In this document: positions 25,592-36,974 of the stretch, one piece after another | Layout: every line of letters starts with the position of its first letter | Position numbering within the stretch: position 1 is the first letter of the stretch | NCBI RefSeq assembly: GCF_031755915.1 | Contig: NC_083380.1 | Span: 30,538,501-30,602,500 of the forward strand | Length of the DNA stretch: 64,000 bases | DNA from: Ziziphus jujuba | Taxonomy: Eukaryota > Streptophyta > Magnoliopsida > Rosales > Rhamnaceae | Reading direction: 5' to 3' | Notes under the pieces: generated by a model | Databases searched by the model: none | Told to the model about the DNA's origin: nothing | The model's input: the letters and a program-made list of their open reading frames with translations, nothing else | Program-made: the position numbers and the translations under genes

Positions 25592-26020
25592 AGGCCCCAC
25601 GTCACATCATAATAGTTCCCAATTCTTAGTAGTTCTCACCGCCATTTAACCGGATTACAGTAATATTACACGTGTCACAAAATAACCCTACCTCAAAAAA
25701 TTCCTCATCTCTAAGCCAACCACGTGGAATAAAAAAAATCTAAAAGTTATCCGCACTCGTGCCACAAAAACGATTACGACCTTTTCAAAGCCACCCACAG
25801 AGGGAGACAGCCAGCCATGCCGCCGCATATAGGACACGTGGACGATCAGGACAAAAAACGACACGTCCCCATCATCAGCTAAACGGCTAAGTTTTCCAGG
25901 TTACTTTTTCTCAATTTGATCCATTTTATTAACCCACGTGTCGATTGCTCAGCCGATCAAAGAGGAAAAAGGTGGGTCCCATAGTTAGGGGACCTTTCTG
26001 GATGCGTGACGTCATTAACT
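25592..26020 (+). promoter_or_regulatory. Cluster of ACGT-core motifs upstream of the hydrolase gene
   Basis: Seven ACGT cores occur within about 420 bp: cacgtca (25599), acacgtgtca (25668), ccacgtgga (25720), acacgtgga (25834), acacgtcc (25861), ccacgtgtcg (25934) and gtgacgtcat (26006). They include CACGTG G-boxes, ABRE-like ACGTG(G/T)C variants and one palindromic TGACGTCA-type site. In plants such elements are bound by bZIP and some bHLH factors and often confer ABA, stress or light response. The role here is inferred from motif density and position alone. It lies 0.45-0.9 kb upstream of the start codon at 26480. Confidence 0.6.
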
Positions 26021-26479
26021 CATTTTTAGTCTCAAATCCCCGCTGAAATCATTTTCATTCATTGTATTCTCCAACCTAGAAGAGGAAAGAAAACAAAAGA
26101 GCAAGAAAAAGAAAGTAGTATAAAGTTTGAAGTGTTTCAGCTTCGCTATCAAAAACTGAAAAACTAGTGTAATTATATAAATATATATATATATATATAT
26201 ATGTATTATTTATTTGAATTTTGTTAGTTTTGTTAGGAATTTTCTAGTTAATCTAAATTTGGTGGAAAAAAAAAAGTGCTAATTTTAGCAAATTTTTTGG
26301 GAGGCAAACCAGCTAAAGGTGACGGTGGAAGAAAGAATTTGGTGGTGGTGTTTGGTTTCCGAGAAAGTAAACATCATTCAGGAATCAGATTCTGTTTTCT
26401 TTTTTTTTGTTATAATTAAAGGGAGAGAGAGAGAGAGATTGATAATTCGTGACGAATTTGGGATTCAATCTGAGGAAGA

Positions 26480-29400
26480 ATGACAACAGAGGCGGTTTTT
26501 AAGGTAAACGAAGCGACGTCGTCGTCGCAGGCGGCGTTGATTCTGACTTCGGGAGCCAGCGGGAGGCTAAACGCGCTGTTATCGCTGCGAGCGTGGAGGA
26601 GCTTGATGATCCTCATCAACGCGTTCGTTTTGATATTGTTGTTGCCTTTCCGTGGAAGAAAACGAACGGTGTCGTCGATAACGTCTTCTTCGGCGACTGC
26701 GGAGAAGCCGACGAAGGATGAGAAGCAGGAGAGCGGTGGGAGCCACCGGAAAGGAGGAGCGGTGGTGAGAGTTCCGGCGACGATCTTGCCGTGGAAGAGC
26801 ACTGCGTCGGCGACGGTGGATCCGGAAGTGGCGACCAGAAGATCGTTGTCCATACGGCATGTCATTCGCGATGATGATGAGAATTCATCGAGGGAGTATT
26901 CCTTTTTCGTTACGTCCAGGGGTGATACCGTCTTTACGCAATCTTGGACTCCAGTTTCTATCAAGATCAGGTCAATTTTCTTTAAAAATAAAAAACAAAA
27001 ATTAATTAATTAATTTTACATTATTTGTCAGTATTAATAGTACTATAAATTGTTATTACTTTTGAATAAGATTGTATGATTTTAGGATATTTACGTTTCT
27101 GTCCTTGAATCAGTTGTCTGGTTTAGTAATTGGGAGTTGTATTAAGAAAACTTATTGGAAAATGAATTTTGAAGATTGATAATTAATATTGTTGTGTTTT
27201 GTTTTCCTGGAAATGTATTTGATTTATATTTTCGTTTGCTTTTTGAATTTTGGCTTGTTTTAATAAGTTGCAAGTTGAAACCAATGTTTTTGGAAATTAA
27301 ACCAATGACTAAATCTTATGTCTTTTTTTTTTTTTTTTTTTTTCCTGAAAGAATTATTTGCGGAATTGAATTTATATAGATAAATTAGATAGACTTAGTA
27401 TTTATATGCATGATCAATGGAATTGGAAATAAATATTGGTTGTCGGAGTTAAATCTATTTTATTTAGCGAAGTGAACTCAGTAAGAGGAGCTGAGAGCTT
27501 TTCTATCAGAATAGGATGAGGAATTATGGAATAGGTTAGGTTATATGCTTGTTGTTTATGCAGAAGATGGCTTTTAATTCCATCTGTGACAATTTAAGCA
27601 AGTATGTGACAACAAACTGCAATGCTTTTACAACCCATGTTTGTTGGAACTGACCAGAGTTTCAAACATTTTGGTTATAGGAATGGCATAGTCTCATACA
27701 TCAATATTATCATGACCTGTTGTTGAAAACTATGCATATCATATCCGAAAGCAATAATGTAATCTGCAGCAGTAGCCTTTGTAATTTGCTATAGCTGGAC
27801 CGTGTCCCGAGGATTACAGTACCCAAGCAAGTATAGTTGGCATTTTTCTTCTTCTCTGTATCTTTAAACTGATTATCTTTTGCATGAGGTCCCCTCTTGT
27901 TCTTTTTTACTTGTATTGGTTAATCAAAAGACACGGGGTTTTGAGAGACTAATCATTTGTGCCTAGCATTCCCATCACTCTTTTGTTGGTATACAGTTAT
28001 TTACGGAATCAGTTTTGTCTTTATCCTGTGTTTAGAATATATGATCCACGAGGAAAGGAAAAACGAAGAGAAACCAAAGTCCTCAAATATTTTCATTAAA
28101 AGATTAAAAAAAATTTTAAATATTCATGTTTTATTTCACTCTTATACTAAAATTTTCATATTGTTATCATTTATTTTATAACCAAATAATGAGCTGAAAT
28201 CCTTTACAATTATTTATTTGTTTATTTATTTCCCTTGTTTGGTATTAATTCTACTTCAACATAGACTCTGAACATTATCTTCCTGACATTGCTTGCTGGT
28301 ATCTAAGCCTGCCTGGTTGCATTGTGTGGAGCATATCTGTTTATGGTCTATTGTCTATGTGGGAAGAACATTACCTAAAACAAAACTAGTAATCACTAAA
28401 TTGATTGGATTCTTGGACAAGAAAATCATTTTTTTCCTGGACAAGGTGATGGATATTATTCAGGCTTTGCTGGATGTAGCTACTTGATTTCTGTTGGCCT
28501 TAATGTATAAATTGTGCGAGTCTAATCCAAACTGTTGTGGAGTTGCTGCTGGGTTTTTCATTCGTTTGATTGAATTGTGAAGTGGTCTTAAAGGTTGGGA
28601 AGTTCAGAACTGTTAACTATTCAGGAATCTAGTATGACTTCAATGAGAATGAGGATTGATGAGGAGTTACATAATGCCTTCCTCATTGAACATGTGTATT
28701 TTTTTATTTGGAGATCGGGAGATGAGCCCCATTATTAGTTTTCTATTTTAATCTTTTGAGTCTATCCTTATGCATATGTACCTCTGTTTTCATTTTTCTT
28801 TAGGATGAGAATAATGCTAAATATATTATCTACACTTTGTAGGGGGCTTGTCGTTCTTATGCATGGACTGAATGAGCACAGGTTAGTTGGTTGCCCTTAT
28901 GTAAGCTTCGAAGTACTTTTTAAGTTGGTTATGCACTTGATAAATATGTTAAAACATTTATATATTGTCAACAGTGGCAGATACAATGATTTTGCGAAGC
29001 AGCTGAATGCCAATGGTTATAAGGTTTATGCAATGGATTGGACTGGTAAGCTCAAAACCAACTTTGACTTCCATCGAGTATAACCTCTTAGCCAGCCGAA
29101 GTTATTTCTATGTGCTTGTTTGAGGATGCTATCTAGAGTCCTAAAATAAAAACGACCATTGTCTAGTTGTGTCTCATTCAAGACTCAAATATAGCTCCTT
29201 TATTGTTATATGTCTATTTTTCTTTTAAATAAATCATAAATAAATTTTAGTTTCATACAATGTACCAGTTAATCTATTGTTCTTGCATATCGTACTGTGG
29301 TAACTCCTTTAATGGCTAGTGTTGCAAGTTATGAAAATTTTACTAAAATGAACTGTTGCTCAAAGCGTTTAAGAAAACTCTGGTCTATGAATGTGGTAAA

Positions 29401-32206
29401 TGATGGTTTCTCTTTCTGTGATGACAATGCGCAACTTTCGTACGTACTTTGTCATTCTTGCGGCACCTTCAAAAGTGTCTTCATGCATCTAAACTAAGTA
29501 TAAACAATGCGATGCCTCTATATGAGATCAAAATCTTGAAAAAAGAAAAAAAAAAAATGGAGTCAGAGAGAGAAAAGAAAGAAGAGCTTTTATTTAACCC
29601 TTAGGTTACTGTTACTAAGAGGTGATACATGGTTACATTTTTTTCTTTTTCTTTTTTTTTTTTTTTTTAAAAAAAAAAGGCGCTGTCTTGGTACATTTAG
29701 TTTGATATAACTATCATATAGATTACATCCTAATTGTTTCTTTTTTCGTGTGTAGATGTGCTAGCATTACATTCATGTAGTTTTTTTCCATGCCACATGC
29801 ATATGTCATTTTCTGAGGTGAATGATACTCCATTTGATGGGTATCCTGAAGACCATAGGAGAGGTAGATAGCAAAAGGAAACCTAGACTGCTTGATGCAT
29901 ATGAGAGACAAAGACAGACCAAGCCTTGCCATTTTCTCCAAAAGAAATCTATATTTCCATGTGTAAGCGTTATTTGCCCGGAGATTATTCAAATGAGAGA
30001 GAGGGAAGAGAGCCAGCCATGTTCTGGTGTTGCACTGCCCTATAGCACACCCCATTTCCCTGCGATTTCTAGTTCTGACTTTTTAACTAGTTTGGGCGCC
30101 TTTAGAAATTATTCCCTACTAAAAATTTTTCTTTTTAGTACACTCTACACACCTTTCTTCCTCACCCCACCCTTCATATTTTCATATTTGCATTATCCGT
30201 CCCTCTCCCTTTATCTTCTGTTATGAGATAGAAGATAATCTCTGTAGAGAGAAGGGGCAATAAATTTTCACTCTTTAACAGTTTTCATATGTCATCCTTG
30301 CATTAAAAAAGGTCTTCCTTTTTCTTAATTACTGCTACATAGTCTAGAGATCTCCTTTCTTCAACAGTGCATATATATTTGGATGTTGCAGGGATTGATA
30401 ATTTGGATGCCCATTGGTGCGAAAAAGTAACATGTGAAGCTCCTCTTAATAAGTAAGCTTATTATTTGTGTGTTTGTGCCTGAACTTGTATGTTTAAGAT
30501 TGGTAAAGGAAGATGCATGCTTTGGAGGATGCTCCGAAGCATCTGCAGAGATATAAAAAACAGAACAGCTTTTAACTCTTGCTCCTCAGCACATCATAGC
30601 ACAGGCCTCTGGTCCAGAGGCATAGAGTTATTACGTCATGTTTTTTGAGGTCTCACTTTTTAGGTTTTAAGAATGGAACTCAGATAGGAAATGCATCATT
30701 TTCTCTTTGAAACTGTGTCCTTGTATTTTTTGTATTGTGTTAATTAATTATCTTGCCTCGGTTCCTCCCCCTTTCCCCCTTTTAATTGGGTTCTCGAAAG
30801 TGTTAGAAATTCCAAATAAAAGAAATTTCTTTAATTTCTTTCCTTTTCGTTATTCAAACATGATAATCCATTTTTCAAAGGGCAGGGAGGGTGGGGGAAA
30901 GTATTGAAGTAAACATTTCAGTTCCAGTTTTATTTATAATTAATTAAGAGTTTAGAGAACTGGTAACTAACAGGTAGTGGATAGCCAGGTCTTCCTTATC
31001 ATCTGCAGTTGCTACCCAGTGCTTCATTATCTTTTCGAGTTTTTGATTGTCTTGGAAACCATACATTTATTCTCACACTTATCTGTTATCTAGGTCATGG
31101 TGGGACTGATGGGCTTCATGGATATGTTCATTCTCTCGATTATGCTGTTACCGATTTGGTAAGTTTCAGGGCTCTTTCAACATTGGTTGCTGATGCTGTT
31201 ATAGAATGGTGTGTATCAAAGAGAAAAATAAAACTTTTTCAATCTAGTAAACATTCATTTATTTGTTTCAATTTTTTTTTTTTTTTAATTTTTTTACAGA
31301 AATCATTTCTTAAGAAGGTTTTAATGGAAAATCCTGGACAGAGATGTTTCTGCTTTGGACACTCCACTGGTGCGGCCATTGTTCTTAAGGTATGAATCGT
31401 ATTGAATGTGAGTCGGTGCATAATAACCAAAGTTGGTAGTAAACTTTTTATATCTTTTTGTCTTCCAACTAACTTAAAACCCAACCAGAATTTCACATTC
31501 TATTCTATGAACAACTTTAGGCAATGCTCGATCCAAAAGTTGAAACCAGTGTAGCAGGAGTGGTGCTGACGTCGCCAGCTGTGGGAGTTCAGCCATCCCA
31601 TCCAATTTTTGTGGTGAGAAGTCTTCCACATAGTTAGTTGTATAAAAAATTATTGTTATCTCATGAATTTTTCAGATGAATGTATAGAGATTTGTCTTTG
31701 TTTCGCATCAAGTTACACACCATATATACAAAACTATCATGTCAGTTTCTACACTTTTAAGTTCTTATAATTTTTTCAATTATTATTATTTTTTTTCATG
31801 GCAGGTTCTTGCTCCAATTGTTTCATTTTTGCTGCCAAAATACCAAATTAGTGCAGCATATAAAAAGGGCTTGCCAGTTTGCCGGGATCCAGAGGCTCTT
31901 TTCACCAAGTATTCAGATCCATTGGTATATACAGGACCTCTCCGAGTACGAACCGGTTATGAGATTCTCCGAATCTCAACCTTCTTGCAGCAGAATCTGA
32001 GAAAATTGAGAGTTCCCTTTTTTGTTCTTCATGGCACTGCTGATAATGTTACGGACCCTGAGGGTTCTCAAAAATTATATGCAGAAGCCGCCTCGACTGA
32101 CAAAACCATCAAATTGTTTGATGGCTTCTTGCATGATCTACTTTTTGAACCCGAACGAGATGATATTATGCAGGATATTATTGAATGGATGAATCAAAGA
32201 CTGTGA
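26480..32206 (+). CDS. Monoglyceride lipase / caffeoylshikimate esterase-like alpha/beta hydrolase
   Basis: A serine hydrolase of the plant MAGL/CSE group, which acts on monoacylglycerols, lysophospholipids or caffeoyl shikimate. The exact substrate cannot be told from sequence. Exons are 26480-26970, 28843-28881, 28975-29045, 31094-31158, 31300-31389, 31521-31613 and 31805-32206. All are GT-AG and phase-consistent, giving 416 residues. A hydrophobic segment at residues 41-57 (SLMILINAFVLILLLPF) predicts an N-terminal membrane anchor, followed by a basic patch and a variable low-complexity stretch to about residue 110. The catalytic domain has the HG oxyanion motif at 171-172, the GHSTG nucleophile elbow with Ser244, Asp363 in HGTAD and His393 in GFLHD. 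The long N-terminal extension suggests the membrane-anchored MAGL subgroup rather than soluble CSE. Introns 1 (1.87 kb) and 3 (2.05 kb) are long. The ATG at 26480 gives the full anchor. A GA repeat precedes it. Confidence 0.92.
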
Positions 32207-33077
32207 TGGATGCAACAAACTGTATTCAGAAAGAAAAAAACATTGTGAAGCCCTACAACCAACGAAAAGAAATGGATAACAAAATTTATTTGGTTGGCGT
32301 TTATATGGTCACGCTAGAGGCTTCGCAATTAAGAACAAGAAGAAATTGTTTGGCTGAATAAAACTCAGCATGTTATGTTGAAAACATGGGAACTATTTCT
32401 TTTTAATTTAAAAACACAACCTGGAGTTTTAAGGATCAATCTTTAAATGGTATCTATCTGCTCTTTTCCTAGGAAAGATGACGATGATTGTTAGACTAAC
32501 CAATTGACCAGCTTTCATTTCTGTATCTTGGAACAAAGCTTGTGTGTGACAGAAAATTCTCACTTCTTAGCCTTTGTAGTTCCTGTTCACTTGGTAATCT
32601 CAAAAGAAGATTTGGAGTAAAATTGAATTGACCCGCATATTGTGTGAAATTAAGCTGGATTACGTAAACACCAGTATCGAAATTGTACTTACTATTAACG
32701 AAATTATTTTCAAGTCCTTTTGTTTATAAAATAGGATTAGTTGATGAATAATTAGGCTTAAGCTCGCTCCTTCAGTTTGTTTTTTAACAAAGCTTTCACA
32801 GCTAGGGAAGTAGGTTGCATGCATAAATTTATTTTTGAAATAATAAATAAATTAAAAAACTTAATAGGAGATTTCAAGTATAGCATATCAAGCTTTCAAC
32901 ATAATCAACGAAAGAGTTCAGAAGCTTCCTCCGTGGATGGGTATGCAAACAGGTCCTGCAAGATTTTAACTTTAGCAAAAGCAAGCAGGGAAGCAGAAGC
33001 AATAGGTCTTCAAATCACTTTTGAACGTGAAAAAGCTTCTCGGTAGCATTTCTCATTTTTGCAGCCTCCTCTGCATT
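32207..33077. other. Intergenic region between convergent hydrolase and PIG-L genes
   Basis: It holds the 3' UTRs of the two convergent genes. The 89-residue ORF at 32777-33046 has no recognisable domain and I do not call it a gene. Confidence 0.5.
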
Positions 33078-35875
33078 TTAGTTGAATTTTCTCAGCGTGT
33101 TCACATATGTATAACTGGAACACGCTACAAAAAGCTTGCGGAACCTGCAGAAAATAATAATAATAATAATAAATAAATAAATAAAGGTTCATATTCTTTA
33201 TAATGGGAAATAAACCAGAACAATGTCAAATAAAAAAATTAATTTTTTTCTACTTTGCATTGAATAACAAGGGAAAGCATGCATACCAAACCCATTGGCT
33301 TGAATGCCTAGCCATAGCAAGGAAGCTCTTCTGGGGATGCTCATTGAGCAGGCAATGGACCGATCCGCTTGAACATTGCATTGCACGTAAATACGACAAC
33401 CACATATCAACAGGTCCACTGTACTTTCGTAGTATGTTTGTACTGATCTATGAATGATAAAGAAGAAAACAAAGATAAACCAAACAATTATACATCGATC
33501 AGGTAGATAGTAACCAGATAAAGTTCAAAGATGAATAGATTGATGAGAAATCAAAGAAAATACAGACTAACAAAAAGAAAGGAAACATACGAGTTCCCAG
33601 GCTTCAATGTTCCTCTGTGATGTCTCATGTAAGAGCTTGCTGTTTACATCATAGATACAGAATATTAAATAAATGTCATGGAATATTGTATTATTGCCAC
33701 ATAGTTGCATAACAAATTCCTCAAAATGGTCATATTGTAATTATTAGCTACCAGAAAATAAGGGCAATCAGTCTTAAGATTGGAACATTGAATTCTGCGC
33801 TACAAATGGCCAATTCTTATATATTTCACAGAAATAATACAGTTGCATGAAAGCTGATCAAAGGTGATTGCAGAAGATATGTCCAACTTATAACGATATG
33901 AAACTTCAACTTACTACAAGATAAAATTTTACTCACCGTACCCCATGGTGAACATCACGGTGATTGCAATGACCCGAAACACCATAGCTATCAAAGGTAA
34001 TAATCTGAGAAGAACCCATGAAAATGTAAACATAGAAATCAGAAACAAGATTACTACTTTGCACAGACAAGAATTTGTGATAAAGAGTTAACATATTTAA
34101 AGATATTTGAAAAGTATTAAGAAAATATGCAAATGTTATGAAGTTTTGTGTTTCTCTTTTGAATTACTTCCAATTTTATGCTGGCATTTACACAACATAT
34201 ATGTATTGACAAGCTTAGAAAGCCTATTAAAAGGAAAATGATAAACTAAACTGGTTAAGTGGAAAAACGGTCTTACCGTTTCAGTGCCGTGACCGATCAC
34301 TTCTGCTTTAATAATATCTGCCAACAAATTATGGTTCCAAACTTTGCCAAAACCATCCTAATGATGACAACATCAAGTTATAGAATCCTCAAGACAGCAT
34401 TTCAAACAGCAGTAAATATATAGGGGAATTGAACCTGCAAATCTGGATGATCCATAACCTTCACTTGTTGAAGAGGAACCTGAAAATATAAAATTCACAT
34501 CTTATACTATCAACTTAAATTTCCTGGTGAAATGCTTTCACACTGTTCGCTTAGTTTAGGGTAGAACTAAATTTATTTCTGACAACACAAGATTAATTAT
34601 GCTACTGGGTGAAGGAAAGTTCACAGAAGCAACGGTAGCAATATATACTATGTCAGCAATAGTAGAGGAAGGCTTGGATTTTAGTTTAACTGCCTGCTGA
34701 ATAGTGAATGCTCAAATCTTTCATATCACCTTGAGGACTGCACAGGCTTCATAGAGTTCTTCTTTTCTAATATTTCCCTTGCCATCCGCATCACCTAATA
34801 AGATGAGAAAGTAAAAACGCCATAGAAAGACCTGGTAAGCATTCATTGGGATCTACAAGTAAAGATGGTATTCATAAAGAAATAAAATATATCAACAAAA
34901 ATATATTAATAAATTCCATCTAGTCCTCTGGTATGAACTACAATTAGAGGAAAACAAATGAAACAGGACAAATATTCCAGTTGTCAGCTGATACTAAAGT
35001 AGCTTTGATTTTGGCCCAACTGTAGTATCCAATCGACTTTTTGTTGAATGAATTGGTAATATCTACACATAATGGATGGAAATTGTATATTTGATGACAC
35101 TTTCACACTGAAATAAAATTGCACAAGTGAATTACCAATTGACAAGCATAAAATGTGAAGATTGTGCCCTCTTGAAGTGAGGTAGTTTATTGTTGGAGAA
35201 AAGAACCTGCAGAAATGTTCCTTAAGGTTTCAACAAGCATGAAATGACATAAGATATGCACCGTATTCTGCGACTTGGAAAACAAATCCTCAACTCTGAA
35301 CATACAGATACCTAAAACTAGGACTAGGAACAAATTTAAGTAAATTAAACAATGCAGTTAGATAGAAGTAGCTAAAATGAATACATAGTATTTAATTGTC
35401 AGCATATCCAAACATAAATATAAAGGGAACTAATTATGGATGCATATTGGTGTTTGTATCACCTTGATGACTAGAAAGGATAATAATCTTTCCTTGAATC
35501 CCAATCTAACAGCTAAGAAGTACTAACAGATCAAAAGATTAAAAGTACATAAATAAAGATAAATGAAATGTAAACTAATAAGTAAAGTCATTAATGATGC
35601 TATTATGGCAAAATCAAGATTGCCAAACTTACATGGACTCATCATCTGGGTGGGCAATAACCAGCAGGACATCCCTCTTGCTAAGATTGCCAACTGATTT
35701 AATAGATATGCAGTATTTAAAGCTTAACCACTAAATAAAGAAACCAATATACAAAAAGAACAACAAAGGACTCACCATTACTTAGAAAAGAGCCTTTGGA
35801 AGGTGCGAGGAGAATTTTGCATAGAGAAGCTACCCAGAGTACAATCAAAGAACTAATAATCAAAAGCCATGCCAT
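33078..35875 (-). CDS. PIGL: GlcNAc-PI de-N-acetylase (GPI biosynthesis, PIG-L)
   Basis: It catalyses the second step of GPI-anchor synthesis, removing the acetyl group from N-acetylglucosaminyl-phosphatidylinositol on the cytosolic face of the ER. Coding exons on the minus strand are 35875-35776, 35693-35633, 35206-35136, 34794-34730, 34479-34435, 34357-34277, 34004-33937, 33639-33591, 33447-33287 and 33144-33078. All are GT-AG with closing phases, giving 255 residues, the usual family size. An N-terminal hydrophobic helix (residues 2-19) fits the single ER anchor. The metal/catalytic motif AHPDDE is at 47-52, followed by SMFFSPTINYLT. GDADGKGNIRKEELYEACAV and the second metal motif GHCNHRDVH at 152-160 are also present. 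The C-terminal SQWVWFRKLF stretch matches plant PIG-L. A 5' UTR intron is likely, with an acceptor near 35888 and a donor near 36430. The gene is divergently paired with PIG-M. Confidence 0.94.
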
Positions 35876-36429
35876 CTAGGATGCACCTGCAAAGTAATCA
35901 CCTACATGTTTTAACGGACACCAGATTCATCAAAAACAATGAGGTTAAGTCCCCATGGGAGGAGTGGAACCTAGAACAAAACTGTGAAATTCAACAAAAG
36001 GGAAGTTTAAGATTTTTCTAATTTTGCAAAATCTTGCAAAACATCATGCAAATTGAAATGCCAATGGCAAGGATCATATACTAATGCCATGGCTAACAAC
36101 CAGATTTAAGCAGCATTTCATCAAACATGTGAACTGCAAAAGTCAGCTTATCAAGATTAGAGAGTTATATGGCATTTTAATATAAAGACTGTAACTTTGA
36201 GCTCAAATTCTCGTTAACAGTTAGCCAAAGAGTTTATAACTAAGCAGAAGATCAACTTAATGGAAACTGTAGATCAAGGATAGAAGAAACAAGTCATGCA
36301 TAATAGAAAGTAATGTAAAAATCCAAACTTTATTTGGATACGGAGAGAAATTTCAATATAAGAAGAAATTTTTTTCTGGAATAATCAAATTTTGTAGTAA
36401 GATCCACTTAAGATATTGAAGAAAAATAC

Positions 36430-36935
36430 CAGCTTTTCAAATTGATGAAGCTTGTAATAAATGTTCCCTTTTTGGAGTTGAAATAGTCTGTCTTCATGCA
36501 GAGATGATCAGTACTGGTATTGCATTAGTTCCATTTCATTGAAATAGAAAGGTAAACAGTTAGTAATTAATGATTTGATGAGAGAGAAAGAGAGCAACAG
36601 TTTTGGGAAATTAGGGTTCTAGTGAGAAAAGGAAGAAAATGATGACGTGGCATTTAGGACTACACGTGGACAAAGTCAACAAAGAAAATTAAAAATAAAA
36701 TAAAATCCCAAATGAAAAAATAAATTGAAGTGTATTCATTTTTGATGGAAGAAAGGGAATAAAAAAATTGATTAAAAATATTTTCAATAAAGTTGCAAAA
36801 GAGAAAATTAATGTGGGATTTTTTTTTTTCGTTTTTCTTTTTTCTTTTTTTATTCTTTAATTTTTTCATTTAAATGTATTTCGGATTCTGGGTCTTGTGA
36901 AAAAGTAAGCAAATACAATAACTAGCTTCTGTGTG
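36430..36935. promoter_or_regulatory. Divergent promoter between PIG-L and PIG-M
   Basis: The likely PIG-L 5' UTR exon lies at about 36430-36620 on the minus strand, judged by a donor at its 3' end and a CT-rich leader. The PIG-M ATG is at 36975. That leaves roughly 300 bp for both promoters. Two ACGT-core motifs, tgacgtggca (36641-36650) and acacgtggac (36662-36671), lie near the PIG-L side, and the rest is AT-rich. Transcription starts are inferred, not observed. A shared regulatory region is a plausible reading of this layout. Confidence 0.55.
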
Positions 36936-36974
36936 TGAGACCGGTCTCACAGTTTGGCTCTTTCTTCTTCATCA

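Noticed and set aside
26416..26964. 182-codon antisense ORF over hydrolase exon 1
   Set aside because: It is the opposite-strand shadow of a GC-rich coding exon whose + frame joins the catalytic domain by correct splicing.
30391..30455. Possible hydrolase exon after a gcag acceptor (GIDNLDAHWCEK)
   Set aside because: It does not match the family between GYKVYAMDW and HGGTDGLHGY. Direct splicing 29045 to 31094 gives an unbroken conserved sequence.
32777..33046. 89-codon ORF between the hydrolase and PIG-L genes
   Set aside because: No motif, overlaps the likely 3' region of PIG-L, and composition is similar to the surrounding non-coding DNA.
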